The notes: generated by a model from the sequence alone, not told the origin. Numbered from the stretch's first letter, positions 29,591 to 38,951 are shown. The stretch: 64,000 nucleotides of DNA from Nonomuraea thailandensis (GCF_024172165.1 NZ_JAMZEB010000002.1:1943501-2007500), one strand, 5' to 3'. Made by a program: numbers and translations.

Positions 29591-31900
29591 TCACGCGCCG
29601 CCGCGGTAGACGGCGACCTCCGTGAGCGTCGGCGTGTAGACCTCGGACGGCTGCTGACCTGTGAGCGCCACCCTGAGCCTGGCGGTCGTCACGGCGCCGA
29701 ACCCGGTCACCGACAGGTCGTGCCCGATGCCGTCGGCGCCGCTCGCGAACGTCGCCCACGCCCCTGCCCCGGCGTCCCACCGCTGCAGCTCGAACGTCCT
29801 GACCCGCGGGTTGGTGCCCGAGTCCGTGTACTCGTCCAGGTACACCTCGTCGAACGTGGTGTCCGCGCCGAAGTCGACGTCCAGCGTGATCGGGTACGCC
29901 GCGTCGTCCGCCGCCGCCCAGCGGGTCGCCGGGTCGCCGTCGGTCAGGTTCACCGCGCCGAGCGTGCCGTTCGCGCCCGGGTGCGTCGAGCTCGCCGTGG
30001 CCGGCTTGCCGAGGGCCAGGTTGACCCGCCCGTCGCCCTCCTCCTCGATGGGGTCGATGTCCACCGGGTTCCTGACCTTCTTGCCGGCCCGGCGCTCCGC
30101 CATGCCGATGTCCGGCGCCTCGCCATGGTAGACGTGGGTGCCGAGGAAGTCCTCCGTGCCCAGGTGCGGGTTGTAGCGGCCGGCGTCGATCAGCGGCGAG
30201 TCCGCGCGCAGGGCGAAGTGCGCCGCGGACTTCCTGATCCGGTCCACGCCCGCGCCGGTGACGTACTTCGCCGGGTCGCCGGCGAACCTCGGGTCCGCGC
30301 GCAGCCCCGCCTTGTCGGCCGGCTCCTGGCCGGAGTGCACACCGCCCGCCTCGAAGTAGTCGTTGTTGGAGAAGACCGCCTGCCGCAGCGCCCCCGTGCG
30401 GCGGTACCACGGCGTCGGCTCGGTCTTGGAGGTGTTGTAGAAGATGTTGTTCAGGAAGTAGACCCGGCTCAGGAACGTCTCGTCGTGCACGTGGTCGAGG
30501 TCCGCGCCGTCGTAGACGAACGTGTTGTTCACGAAGTACGTCGGCGAGTAGTTCGTCGACAACATGTTCTTCACCAGCACGCCGTTGTCGTTGACGCTCA
30601 GGTTGTAGCGGGCGACCGAGTTGGAGCTGTTGCCCATGTAGGCCATCCAGCCCGCCGCGTTGTCGTGCGAGTAGTTGAACTGGTAGGTGACGTTGAAGTT
30701 GGTGTACTCCAGGTCCCACGGGGTGCCGTCGTACTCGTTGTCCGGGCCGCCGTACACCTCGTTGTACTGCATGACCGAGTCGGCGCCGGCCCACAGGTAG
30801 AGCCCGCACGACACCGCGTCGTACCGCTCCAGGAAGCCGTTGACCTCGTTGTACTCGGCCGTCATGTGCTTGCTGTTGGCGAACTGGAACGCGCCCTGGC
30901 CGATGCTCTCGGCGTAGTTGTGGCTGATGTGGACGTCGCGGCTGTAGAGGTCGCGGGTGCGCACCCAGAGCTGCTCCCAGCCCTCATGGAACTTGCCGCT
31001 CTCGTCGTACTGGCCGGCGTCCCTGCCGTCGGCGGCGAACCAGTTGAACGCGAACTGCACCGCGTGCAGCTCGACGTTCACGAACGTGTTGTGCTCGATC
31101 CTGACGTCCCGGAAGTGGTGGCCGCCGGTGCCGTACTCCTTGTAGCTCCTGGAGCCGAAGACCTGGAAGTTGACGCCGCCGTAGTGGATCTTCTGCCAGG
31201 TGCTCGGGCCGTCGAGGTCGTGCACGTGCACGTCGGTGACGCGGAAGTGGTCCATGACGCTGTCCGCGCCCGGCTCCAGCAGGTCGGCGTTGATGGAGAC
31301 GGCGATGCCGTCGCGCACGTACGAGCCCGTGGTGATGTCCGTGGCGAAGTCGTCGTCGTTGGACAGCTCGACGTGGTCGATCTCGAAGTACTGCTGGTTG
31401 CGCAGCACGATCGCGCCGGTCAGGCCGACCGTCTCGGGGTTCTTCGTGCCGTCCGCCTTGAACGGGCTCGGCACCTTGCCGTTGGTCGCGATGTACGGGC
31501 GGCGGGCGCTCGGGTCACCGTACGCCGAGATGGTGATCGGCCGGCCCGCGCTGCCCGAGCCCTTCGGCCAGAGCTGCTCGTCGTGCCACTGCTCGCCGGC
31601 CTTGAGCAGGATGCGGTCGCCCGGCGCGAACGCGGTCGCGTTCGCCCTGGCCAGCGTGCGCCAGGCGGTCCTCGGCGAGGTGCCCGCGGCGTCGTCGCGG
31701 CCGTTCGTGGCGTCGAGGTAGTAGTCCTTGCCGCCGGTCCTGTTCGGCGAGTTGCCCGGCAGGTCCTTCCGCGCGGCGGCGGGGGAGTGCGCCGCGGCCG
31801 TGGCGGGGGCCGGGGCGAGCGATCCCGCGAGCAGCGCGGCCAGCAGGGCCGTCAGGCCCAGCCGCAGCGCCCGCGCGACGGGGGGTGCGGTACGTGTCAA
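29591..31900 (-). CDS. Secreted right-handed beta-helix protein with discoidin (F5/8C) domain, probable polysaccharide-active enzyme
   Basis: 769 residues. The start is a signal peptide with a hydrophobic LTALLAALLAGSLAP core and an ATAAAHS cleavage region. Residues about 60-630 form a parallel beta-helix (YYLDATNGRDDAAGTSPRTA opening; many N-x-F/Y-x-N ladders such as VNNTFVYDGADLDH and LNNIFYN). Residues about 640-769 are a carbohydrate-binding F5/8C domain (VNLALGKPATASSTHPGANG). TTG 31900 overlaps the upstream stop (TTGA), so it depends on coupled translation. It is the last gene of the LacI-controlled operon, with fucosidase upstream. A glycoside hydrolase or lyase acting outside the cell is likely; the exact family is not identified. 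Confidence 0.87.
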   Translation of the reverse strand: MTRTAPPVARALRLGLTALLAALLAGSLAPAPATAAAHSPAAARKDLPGNSPNRTGGKDYYLDATNGRDDAAGTSPRTAWRTLARANATAFAPGDRILLKAGEQWHDEQLWPKGSGSAGRPITISAYGDPSARRPYIATNGKVPSPFKADGTKNPETVGLTGAIVLRNQQYFEIDHVELSNDDDFATDITTGSYVRDGIAVSINADLLEPGADSVMDHFRVTDVHVHDLDGPSTWQKIHYGGVNFQVFGSRSYKEYGTGGHHFRDVRIEHNTFVNVELHAVQFAFNWFAADGRDAGQYDESGKFHEGWEQLWVRTRDLYSRDVHISHNYAESIGQGAFQFANSKHMTAEYNEVNGFLERYDAVSCGLYLWAGADSVMQYNEVYGGPDNEYDGTPWDLEYTNFNVTYQFNYSHDNAAGWMAYMGNSSNSVARYNLSVNDNGVLVKNMLSTNYSPTYFVNNTFVYDGADLDHVHDETFLSRVYFLNNIFYNTSKTEPTPWYRRTGALRQAVFSNNDYFEAGGVHSGQEPADKAGLRADPRFAGDPAKYVTGAGVDRIRKSAAHFALRADSPLIDAGRYNPHLGTEDFLGTHVYHGEAPDIGMAERRAGKKVRNPVDIDPIEEEGDGRVNLALGKPATASSTHPGANGTLGAVNLTDGDPATRWAAADDAAYPITLDVDFGADTTFDEVYLDEYTDSGTNPRVRTFELQRWDAGAGAWATFASGADGIGHDLSVTGFGAVTTARLRVALTGQQPSEVYTPTLTEVAVYRGGA

Positions 31901-32994
31901 AGTCGTGCATCCTCTGCGTTGATGGTGTCCACCGCCGCCGCGTCGACCTCGACGTGGCCGTCGGCCACGCGGCGCTGGAGGAACTGGGTGAACTTCTCCT
32001 CGATGAGCGACTGCCGGATCCGCCGCGCGTACCCGGCGAACGCGGCCTGCTCGTCGACGGTCCTGCCGTCGAGCTCGTAGTAGGTGATCTGTCCTGTGCC
32101 CGGCACCGGGGCGGAGATCTGGCCCTCGTTGAGCCCGCCGAGCACCGCCGTGAGGTCCCGGTCGTGGGCGGCCGGGCCGCCGCCCTGGTAGGTGGCGGTC
32201 GTGAGCGTGGCGCCCGGCTCGCGCTCGGCGACCTCGGCCAGGCCGCCCGCCTCGGCCACCCGCCGTCGCAGGGCCTGTCCGTAGGCGGCCGGCGCGCCGT
32301 CCGGGACGGGCACGACGAGCTTGGAGTACGTGTACGTCGTGGCGTTGGCGCTCCACGCCTCCCTGTCGGCGTCGAACGCCTGCCGCACCTCGGCGTCGGT
32401 GACGCCGAGCTCGGGTTCCAGGCGTTGCCTCAGCGCCGTCGTGATCTCGGTGAGGCGGTGCGAGTAGTACTCCTCGGGGGAGAACTCGGCCAGGCCGTAG
32501 ACGACCTCGCCCCTGGCGATGGCGTCGGCGCGGCGGGCGTTCTCGGCGTCCAGGTCCGCGAGGAAGTCCGCGTGGTCGGGGGAGTCGATCAGGCCCTTGT
32601 CCCGGGCGAGGATCAGCGTGGCCTTGTCGCGGTGGATCTCGTCGAGGGCGCGCCGGGTGAGCCGCTGGAACGCGGTCCGGTCGCCGGTCCTGGCGGTCCA
32701 GTCGATGGCGCCCTGGAGGTGGTACTGGTTGCGTAACTCGTTCTGGACGGCAGGGGCGAGGCGGTGCAGGTGGAAGAGCAGCTCGTCGCGGGTGACGGGG
32801 TGGCCGTCGACGGCGGCGACCCGGTCGGGACGGGCCAGCGCCACGCCGGCGCCGACCACGGCGGCGAGGGCCGTCACGATGCCCGCGATCAGGGCGAGCG
32901 CCCGGCGCGACGGGCCGCGCCCGGCGGGCTTCGCGGCGGCGGGCTTCGCGGCGGCGGGCTTCGCGGCGGTGCGCTTCGCGGCGGTGCGCTTCAC
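31897..32994 (-). CDS. SurA/PrsA-like membrane-anchored protein, possible foldase
   Basis: 365 residues. The N-terminus is a basic AAK repeat followed by one membrane helix (about 30-52), so most of the protein lies outside. AVDGHPVTRDELLFHLHRLAPAV resembles the SurA N-terminal chaperone module. Residues about 190-330 (GVTDAEVRQAFDADREAW, LPVPDG-like strands, LNEGQISAPVPGTGQITYYELDG) resemble a parvulin-type peptidyl-prolyl isomerase domain, although catalytic residues are not clearly kept. GTG 32994 overlaps the fucosidase stop; its own stop overlaps the beta-helix gene start. The tight coupling suggests that it helps fold or export that secreted enzyme. This is an inference. Confidence 0.8.
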   Translation of the reverse strand: MKRTAAKRTAAKPAAAKPAAAKPAGRGPSRRALALIAGIVTALAAVVGAGVALARPDRVAAVDGHPVTRDELLFHLHRLAPAVQNELRNQYHLQGAIDWTARTGDRTAFQRLTRRALDEIHRDKATLILARDKGLIDSPDHADFLADLDAENARRADAIARGEVVYGLAEFSPEEYYSHRLTEITTALRQRLEPELGVTDAEVRQAFDADREAWSANATTYTYSKLVVPVPDGAPAAYGQALRRRVAEAGGLAEVAEREPGATLTTATYQGGGPAAHDRDLTAVLGGLNEGQISAPVPGTGQITYYELDGRTVDEQAAFAGYARRIRQSLIEEKFTQFLQRRVADGHVEVDAAAVDTINAEDARL

Positions 32995-34484
32995 GAGGTC
33001 GCCTCGATCGCCGCCAGGCGGGCGATGACCGGCGTGTCCCGGGTCTCGGGCACCTCGACCCGCACGGCGTCCACCTCCACCGGCTCGAACGTCAGGATGC
33101 GCTGGTAGCCCACCGCGTTCGCCTCGCCGAGCGCCGCCCACCGGCCGTCCCCGAGCCGCCCGCGCACGACGACGTGCTCGACGCGCTGTCCCTGCGTGAT
33201 GTCCTCGCCGACGCAGACCGCCTCGATCCGGCGCGGCCGGTCGAACTCCAGCGTCGCCCGCGGCAGGGGATCGGCCGCGTCAGGCCGCCACGCCCGCGGG
33301 GCCGCACCTCGCGAGGCGGCTGCGTCCCCTGGCCGGGTGGTGTCCCAGGACCAGGCGGCGTCGCCCGGCCAGGTGGCGTCGCCTGGCCAGGCCGTGGCGA
33401 GGTCGCCCGCCGACCCCGACGACACCGTCACGGCCGCCTTCACGCGCCGCGCCCGGAAGTCCGAGATGCGCCGCCCCAGCCCCTCCAGGACCGCCACGTC
33501 GGCCTCCCGCAGCCGCCCGTCACGGGCCGGCGGCACGTTGAGCAGGAAACACGAGTTGCCGCCGACGGACCGCAGGTAGATGGAGAACAGCTCCTCCACC
33601 GGCCGCACCGCCCCGTCCTCCGCCGGATGGTGGAACCAGCCGGGCCGGATCGAGGTGTTCACCTCGGCCGGGTACCAGACCAGGTCGTCCTCGTGCCCGG
33701 CCAGCGCGGCCCGGCTGCCCAGGTCGCGCTCGTCGCTGCGGATCGCCTGCCGCGCGAAGGCGCCGTCGTCCGCCTGCTGCGACCGGTCCGCGATCCGCTC
33801 GGCGTCCCGCAGCGCCCGCGGCACCACGCTCCACTCGTCCGGCCGGGTGTCGCCGGCCTCGTTGCCGCACCACCGCACGTCGGGCCCGCACACGTTGATG
33901 ACCGCGTCCGGCTGCAGCTCGCGGACCACCGCGTAGTAGCGCTCCCAGTCGTAGGTCTGCCGCCTGCCGTTCGGGCCCTCGCCGTTCGCGCCGTCCAGCC
34001 AGACGGAGAAGACGGGCCCGTACCGGGTGAGCAGCTCGGTGAGCTGCGCGACGTAGAAGTCGTCGTAGGCGGCGCCGCCGCCGTACGACGCCTCGGTACG
34101 GTCCCACGGCGACAGGTAGACGCCGAACCTGAGCCCGTGCCGCCGCGCCGCCTGAGCCACCTCGGCGACCACGTCACCCTGGCCGCCGCGCCACGGCGAG
34201 GCCGCCACCGTGTACGAGGTCACGTCGCTCGGCCACAGGCAGAACCCGTCGTGATGCTTGCAGGTGAGGATCACTCCGGTCATCCCGGCCGCCTTGAGCG
34301 CCGCGACCCACTGGTCGGCGTCCAGCGCGGCCGGGTCGAACAGGGCGGGGTCGTCGTGCCCGGGGCCCCACTCCCGGTCGGTCATCGTGTTCATGCCGAA
34401 GTGGATGAACCCGTAGAACTCCATCGCCTGCCACGCGAGCTGCCGCGCGCTCGGCCGTACCTGGGCCAGAGCCTTGCCGTTCAT
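32991..34484 (-). CDS. Alpha-L-fucosidase (GH29)
   Basis: 497 residues. The N-terminal (beta/alpha)8 barrel shows YGFIHFGMNTMTDREWG, the KHHDGFCLW loop (76-84), and the nucleophile Asp164 in VWLDGANGEG. The C-terminal part holds a beta sandwich. Between them, near residues 355-390, lies a repeat of WPGDA-type units not expected in the family. There is no signal peptide, so it should cleave imported oligosaccharides in the cytoplasm. ATG 34484 is preceded by GGAAG and overlaps the stop of the small membrane protein (ATGA). It stands in the operon ABC importer - small protein - fucosidase - foldase - beta-helix protein. Confidence 0.94.
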   Translation of the reverse strand: MNGKALAQVRPSARQLAWQAMEFYGFIHFGMNTMTDREWGPGHDDPALFDPAALDADQWVAALKAAGMTGVILTCKHHDGFCLWPSDVTSYTVAASPWRGGQGDVVAEVAQAARRHGLRFGVYLSPWDRTEASYGGGAAYDDFYVAQLTELLTRYGPVFSVWLDGANGEGPNGRRQTYDWERYYAVVRELQPDAVINVCGPDVRWCGNEAGDTRPDEWSVVPRALRDAERIADRSQQADDGAFARQAIRSDERDLGSRAALAGHEDDLVWYPAEVNTSIRPGWFHHPAEDGAVRPVEELFSIYLRSVGGNSCFLLNVPPARDGRLREADVAVLEGLGRRISDFRARRVKAAVTVSSGSAGDLATAWPGDATWPGDAAWSWDTTRPGDAAASRGAAPRAWRPDAADPLPRATLEFDRPRRIEAVCVGEDITQGQRVEHVVVRGRLGDGRWAALGEANAVGYQRILTFEPVEVDAVRVEVPETRDTPVIARLAAIEATS

Positions 34485-34660
34485 CGCCACTTCCGGTTGT
34501 AGGAGGCCAGCACGGCCAGGAGCCCGGCCAGGCCGGCGAGCATGATCGCGAGGTTGCCCCACCCGACCGGGGTGCGGGCGGAGATCACGACGGCCACGCA
34601 GACCGCCGCGACCAGCGTCCGGGCGGTGACGACCAGCGCACCGCGCGTCGAGTCCTTCAT
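34481..34660 (-). CDS. Small two-helix membrane protein
   Basis: 59 residues. Two hydrophobic helices (about 8-27 and 33-52) are joined by ARTPVGWGN, and a basic tail, NRKWR, follows. The reading frame starts 7 bases after the permease stop and its stop overlaps the fucosidase ATG (ATGA), so the gene is translationally wired into the importer operon. AAGGG precedes ATG 34660 by about 10 bases. I do not recognise a family. It could assist the ABC permeases or be a membrane-linked regulator. Confidence 0.8.
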   Translation of the reverse strand: MKDSTRGALVVTARTLVAAVCVAVVISARTPVGWGNLAIMLAGLAGLLAVLASYNRKWR

Positions 34661-34667
34661 GTGTGCA

Positions 34668-35534
34668 TCAGCCCTTCACGCCGCCGGACGCCATGCCCTC
34701 GATGAGCCGGCGCTGGATGAACGCGTAGAAGATGAGGACGGGGACGATGACGATGACCATGCCGGCGTACAGGCGGCCGTAGTCGGCCGCCGCCTTCTGC
34801 GCGGTCATCAGGTTGAGCAGGCCCACCTGCAGCGTCTTGCCCTCCCCCGGGAGCAGGGTGAGCGCGATGATGAAGTCGTTCCAGTAGGCCAGGAAGTTGA
34901 ACAGGATCACGGTGGTCAGCGCGGGCCGCGCCATCGGCAGCATCACCCTGGTCATCACCTGGAAGCGGGACGCGCCGTCCAGCGCCGCCGCCTCCTCGTA
35001 GTCGGCGGGGATCGACCGGAAGTACGCCGCCAGCAGGTAGATGGTGAACGGGATCGACGTGGCCGCGTACACCAGCGACAGCACGCCGGGGTTGTCGATG
35101 AAGAACCCGCCGGGGAAGACGTCCACGAGCGCGCGGTCCCAGCCCACCAGCATGAGGAAGATCGGCACCACGATGTAGTTGACGTTGACGAACAGCCCGG
35201 CCAGCAGCGCGACCTCCACCAGGCCGCGCCCGCGGAAGTCGTACCGGGCGATGACGTACGCCGCCGGCACCGACACCGCGATGACGAACACCAGCCCGAG
35301 CACGGTCACCAGCACCGAGGTGAAGAAGTACTGCCCCATGCGCGCGGTGACGAAGGCGTCCACGTAGTTCTGCAGGTGCAGGCCCTCGGGCAGCGTCCAC
35401 GGGCTGCCGTAGAACTCGCCCTTCTGCTTCAGCGAGGCCAGCAGCACCCAGCCCACCGGCACCGCGATGGCCAGCGCGATCGCGGTGACGAGGAGGTAGG
35501 TCAGCGCCCGGCCGGCGCGCGGTGTCTTGGTCAT
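34668..35534 (-). CDS. Carbohydrate ABC transporter permease (MalG type)
   Basis: 288 residues with six membrane helices. The EAAALDGASRFQVMTRVMLP segment is the EAA loop that contacts the ATPase. SVPAAYVIARYDFRGRGLV is typical of the MalG group. ATG 35534 is used because GAGGG lies upstream and the next gene ends 10 bases earlier. It pairs with the MalF-type permease at 35545. No ATPase is encoded here; a shared MsiK-like ATPase elsewhere probably drives it, as in streptomycetes. Confidence 0.96.
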   Translation of the reverse strand: MTKTPRAGRALTYLLVTAIALAIAVPVGWVLLASLKQKGEFYGSPWTLPEGLHLQNYVDAFVTARMGQYFFTSVLVTVLGLVFVIAVSVPAAYVIARYDFRGRGLVEVALLAGLFVNVNYIVVPIFLMLVGWDRALVDVFPGGFFIDNPGVLSLVYAATSIPFTIYLLAAYFRSIPADYEEAAALDGASRFQVMTRVMLPMARPALTTVILFNFLAYWNDFIIALTLLPGEGKTLQVGLLNLMTAQKAAADYGRLYAGMVIVIVPVLIFYAFIQRRLIEGMASGGVKG

Positions 35535-35544
35535 GGCAGTGCCC

Positions 35545-36450
35545 TCAGAACTGGAGTGGCTCGCGCCGCGTCGCACGGCTGACCAGCAGCGACACGAGGA
35601 ACGAGAACGCGAAGATGACGACGCCGATGGCCATGCCGTAGCCGTACGACGAGTTCGTGTACGCCTGCTTGTACATGTAGCTCAGCAGCACCTCGGAGGA
35701 GCCGTCGGGCCCGCCGCCGGTCATCGCGCGGACGAGGACGAAGCTGAGGTTGACCGCGCTCATCACGAAGAACGTCAGCGTCGTGCGCAGGTTCTGCCAG
35801 ATGAGAGGCAGCGTGATGGCGAAGAACTGCCGTCCGGCGGAGGCGCCGTCGAGCGCGGAGGCCTCGTAGAGGGACTCCGGGATGCTCGACATGCCGGACA
35901 TGTAGAGGACCATGTAGTAGCCGAGCGACTGCCAGATCATCGCGATCGCGACGGACCAGAGGACGAGCTGCTGGTCACCCAGCCAGACCTGCCGCAGGCC
36001 GTCCAGCGACAGCGCCTGCAGCGTGCCGTTGATCAGGCCGTTCTCCTGGTCGTAGAGGGCGGAGAAGACCGCCGCGATCACGACCACGGAGAGCACGCTC
36101 GGCACGTACAGGACGAACCGGTACAACGGCCGGCCCCGCAGCTTCTGCCTCGTCATGATCGCGGCAAGGAACAGGGCCATGCCCATCGTCACGACCGTCA
36201 CGACGACGAGGAGCGCCACCGTGTTCTGGAACGCGCGCACGAACTGCTCGTCGTCGAGGAGCCGGGTGAAGTTGTCCAGCCCCACGAACCGCATGTCCGG
36301 GGAGAAGCCGCTCCAGGTGTAGAACGACATCCGGAACACGTTCACGGTCGGGACGATCATGAAGACGACGAACAGCACGAGCGCGGGCAGGAGGCAGGCG
36401 AGCACGAACAGGCCGTTGCCGCGCCTGCCCCGTTCCGCGGGTCTGGCCAC
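35545..36450 (-). CDS. Carbohydrate ABC transporter permease (MalF type)
   Basis: 301 residues with six membrane helices; the long periplasmic-side loop RMSFYTWSGFSPDMRFVGLDNF is typical of MalF-like subunits. YEASALDGASAGRQFFAITLP is the EAA loop. It follows the binding-protein gene by 3 bases and precedes the second permease by 10 bases. Together they import an oligosaccharide, presumably a fucosylated or galactosylated one given the enzymes around. Confidence 0.96.
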   Translation of the reverse strand: MARPAERGRRGNGLFVLACLLPALVLFVVFMIVPTVNVFRMSFYTWSGFSPDMRFVGLDNFTRLLDDEQFVRAFQNTVALLVVVTVVTMGMALFLAAIMTRQKLRGRPLYRFVLYVPSVLSVVVIAAVFSALYDQENGLINGTLQALSLDGLRQVWLGDQQLVLWSVAIAMIWQSLGYYMVLYMSGMSSIPESLYEASALDGASAGRQFFAITLPLIWQNLRTTLTFFVMSAVNLSFVLVRAMTGGGPDGSSEVLLSYMYKQAYTNSSYGYGMAIGVVIFAFSFLVSLLVSRATRREPLQF

Positions 36451-36453
36451 GGC

Positions 36454-37779
36454 TCAGCTCCCCGCCTGGCGCAGCTTCTCGCTGGCGTCGTCGAGCGCGG
36501 CCTGCCACTGGTCCCCGGTCTTGTCGCCGCTGATGATGCTGTTGGCGGTGTCGAAGAGCGTGGCCTTGATGTCGACGCCCTCGACCGGCGCGGTGCTGGC
36601 GAACCCGCCGACCAGCGCGGTCACCGACGCGTCCTCGTAGACCTGGTAGAACTCGGCGTTCTCCTCGGTCAGGCTGCTCGCGATGCCCTGGATCGGCTGG
36701 ATCGCGTTCGCCTTGGCGAAGATCTTCGCCGCCTCGTCGGAGTACAGGTAGGCGACGAACTCCTTGGCGGCGTCCTTGTTCCTGGCGCCGCTCGGCACCC
36801 AGACCGACTCGACGGAGGTGGCGATGTAGCGCTTGCCGCCCGCCGTGACCGCCGGCAGCGGCGTCAGGCCCCAGGCGAAGCCGTCGGCGCGCGGGGCGTC
36901 CTTCATCTCGCCGACGATCCACGTGCCGTTCGGCATGAACAACGTCTTGTTGTCGAGGATCGACTGCTGGTTCTTGGTGAAGTCCTGCTCGTTGGCGTAG
37001 CCGACCGTGGTCGGGGCCGCGTACTTCAGCAGCTTGGTGGTGAGGTCGAGCGCCTGCCGCGCCTGCGGCGTCTGCCACACGCCCTGCTTGTACGTCATGA
37101 CGTCGGTGTAGAACTGCTCGCCGCCGACGTCGGCCAGCAGCGCGAAGAAGTACGAGTCGAGGTACCCGGCCGTCGGGTACGTGAACAGCGAGATCCCGTC
37201 CTTCTTGGCCGTCTCGCCCAGCGCGAACATCTCGTCCCAGGTCGCCGGGACCTTCCAGCCCTTCTGGTCGAACAGGCCCTTGTTGTAGAACAGCCCGGTC
37301 GGCGCGTAGTACATCGGCATCGTGTACGTCTTGCCGTCGCCGTACGGGTTGGTGTTGAGGTTGCCCACGATGCCGTCGATGAGCTTGCCGCCCACGGTCT
37401 TGTCCTCGCCCGGCACCTTGGCCTGCAGCACCGGCGTGAGGTCCTCGAGGGCCTTGTCCTTGATCAGCGTCTCGGTGAGCGCGGCCTTGCGGCCCTGGCC
37501 GAGCACCACGACGTCCGGGAAGCGCCCGGCCTTCATGTTCGGCGTGATCTCGTCCTCGATGCTCTTGGAGATCTGCAGCTGCACGTCGACGTCCGGGTGC
37601 TTGGCCTCGTACGCCTGGATGACCTGCGTGTACATGTCCCGGCCGTAGCCGCCTTCGAGGGCGGCGACGCTCAGGGTCGTCTTGCCGGAGCCGGCGTCCG
37701 AGCCGCCCCCGTCGGCCCCACAGGCGGTGAGCAGTCCGAGCGCCGTGACGGCGCTCGCGAGGATGAGCGATCTCCTCAT
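36454..37779 (-). CDS. Extracellular solute-binding lipoprotein for sugars
   Basis: 441 residues. The signal peptide ends in the lipobox LLTACG, so Cys20 carries the lipid anchor. GRDMYTQVIQAYEAKHPDVDVQLQI is the opening strand-helix of the family 1 binding proteins. YYAPTGLFYNKGLFDQKGWKVPATWDEM is the sugar-site segment. GGAAGGA lies 10 bases before ATG 37779. It is first in the operon, and a 16-base LacI-type operator lies 52 bases upstream. The ligand is not fixed by sequence; gene context points to a galactose/fucose-containing oligosaccharide. Confidence 0.95.
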   Translation of the reverse strand: MRRSLILASAVTALGLLTACGADGGGSDAGSGKTTLSVAALEGGYGRDMYTQVIQAYEAKHPDVDVQLQISKSIEDEITPNMKAGRFPDVVVLGQGRKAALTETLIKDKALEDLTPVLQAKVPGEDKTVGGKLIDGIVGNLNTNPYGDGKTYTMPMYYAPTGLFYNKGLFDQKGWKVPATWDEMFALGETAKKDGISLFTYPTAGYLDSYFFALLADVGGEQFYTDVMTYKQGVWQTPQARQALDLTTKLLKYAAPTTVGYANEQDFTKNQQSILDNKTLFMPNGTWIVGEMKDAPRADGFAWGLTPLPAVTAGGKRYIATSVESVWVPSGARNKDAAKEFVAYLYSDEAAKIFAKANAIQPIQGIASSLTEENAEFYQVYEDASVTALVGGFASTAPVEGVDIKATLFDTANSIISGDKTGDQWQAALDDASEKLRQAGS

Positions 37780-37830
37780 GGGTTCTGGGTCCTTCCGACG
37801 ACTGCCCACCTGGATGCGGGCGTTGTTACG

Positions 37831-37846
37831 ATGGCATCGATAACAT
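37831..37846. promoter_or_regulatory. LacI-family operator, copy 1 (before the importer operon)
   Basis: ATGGCATCGATAACAT has palindromic ends (ATG/CAT) and centre (ATCGAT). The identical 16 bases occur at 38952-38967. The flanks (TTGTTAC on one side, A/G AG on the other) are also shared. Confidence 0.8.
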
Positions 37847-37889
37847 GAGCGGCGCAAGTGGCACTTCACAAACGGCCGTCCATGGGGCC

Positions 37890-38906
37890 TCAGGAAACGC
37901 GCGGCGGCGCGGTGGAGGCGCGCACCGACAGCGACGCGGTGACGAGGGATCCGCCGTCGGCGGCCCCGTCGAGCAGGAGCGCGACCGCCGCCGCGCCGGA
38001 TCGGTAGAAGTCCTGGCGGACGGTGGTCAGGGGAGGGCTGCAGTAGGCGGCCAGCGCGATGTCGTCGACGCTGACGATGGACACGTCGTCCGGCACCGAC
38101 CTGCCGCGCTCGCGCAGCGCGCGGATCACCCCGAAGGCCATCTCGTCGCTGGCGGCGAAGACCGCGGTGACGTCCGGGATCATCGCCAGGACCTGCCCCT
38201 GCCGGTAGCCGGAGTCGGGCGACCAGTCGCCCTCCAGCGGCGGCGGCGCCGCCACGCCGGCCGCGGCCAGGCACTCCTGCCAGCCCTGGCGGCGCTGCCG
38301 GGCCTCGATCCACTCGTCGGGGCCCGAGACGTGCCACACCTGGTGGTGACCGAGGTCGAGCAGGTGCTGCGTGGCGATCCGGCCCGCCTCCTTCTGGTCG
38401 ATGCCCAGCACGCGGGCGCTGGCGGTGCGCGAGCCGTCGAGCGTCACGGTGGGGATGTCCCTGGTGATGTCCTCCATCTTCTGGGTCACCGAGATCAGCG
38501 GCACCGCGATGACGATGCCGTCCACGCCCTGGTCGGCCAGCTTCGACAGGGACCGCTCCATCAGCCCGGTGTCGAGCCCGGCGATGGTCGCGATGCTCAC
38601 CGCGTACCCGGCCTCGCCGGCGGCGGCCTCGACGCCGGCGGTCACCGCCGAGCGGGAGTAGTAGCCGCCCGACTGCAGCAGCACCAGGCCGATGGTGTGG
38701 CTGCGGCCCGAGGAGAGCATCTTGGCCGCGGCGTTGAACCGGTAGCCGAGCTGCTCCACCGCCGCGAGCACGCGCTTCTTCGTCTCGGGGTTGACGTTGG
38801 GCGAGTCGCGCAGCGCGCGCGAGACGGTCTGCGCCGAGACCCCGGCGGTCCTGGCCACGTCAGCCATGCTGGGCTGTCTCGCGGGCCGCTCGGTGGCTTT
38901 GGTCAT
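37890..38906 (-). CDS. LacI family transcriptional regulator
   Basis: 338 residues. The DNA-binding domain (14-60) reads MADVARTAGVSAQTVSRALRDSPNVNPETKKRV-like, with the hinge AAAKMLSSGRSHTIG. The rest is a periplasmic-binding-protein-like core (YYSRSAVTAGVEAAAGEAGY, AASDEMAFGVIRALRERG). It lies between the two transcription units it is likely to control, and a 16-base operator stands in front of each. Its own start is next to copy 2 of that operator, so it should be autoregulated. The effector is probably a galactose- or fucose-containing sugar. Confidence 0.95.
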   Translation of the reverse strand: MTKATERPARQPSMADVARTAGVSAQTVSRALRDSPNVNPETKKRVLAAVEQLGYRFNAAAKMLSSGRSHTIGLVLLQSGGYYSRSAVTAGVEAAAGEAGYAVSIATIAGLDTGLMERSLSKLADQGVDGIVIAVPLISVTQKMEDITRDIPTVTLDGSRTASARVLGIDQKEAGRIATQHLLDLGHHQVWHVSGPDEWIEARQRRQGWQECLAAAGVAAPPPLEGDWSPDSGYRQGQVLAMIPDVTAVFAASDEMAFGVIRALRERGRSVPDDVSIVSVDDIALAAYCSPPLTTVRQDFYRSGAAAVALLLDGAADGGSLVTASLSVRASTAPPRVS

Positions 38907-38930
38907 GGCGCTCCTCTCGTTCTGACCTGG

Positions 38931-38936
38931 ATCATA
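38931..38936 (-). promoter_or_regulatory. -10 element of the lacI gene
   Basis: Minus strand TATGAT lies 24 bases before ATG 38906; its -35 region would overlap operator copy 2 (38952-38967). This arrangement fits autorepression. Confidence 0.5.
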
Positions 38937-38951
38937 GCGCGCTTGTTACAC

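Noticed and set aside
29720..32080. 786-codon plus-strand open frame opposite the beta-helix gene
   Set aside because: It has a Val/Arg/Leu-rich antisense composition with no domain; the minus-strand protein has a signal peptide and recognisable repeats.
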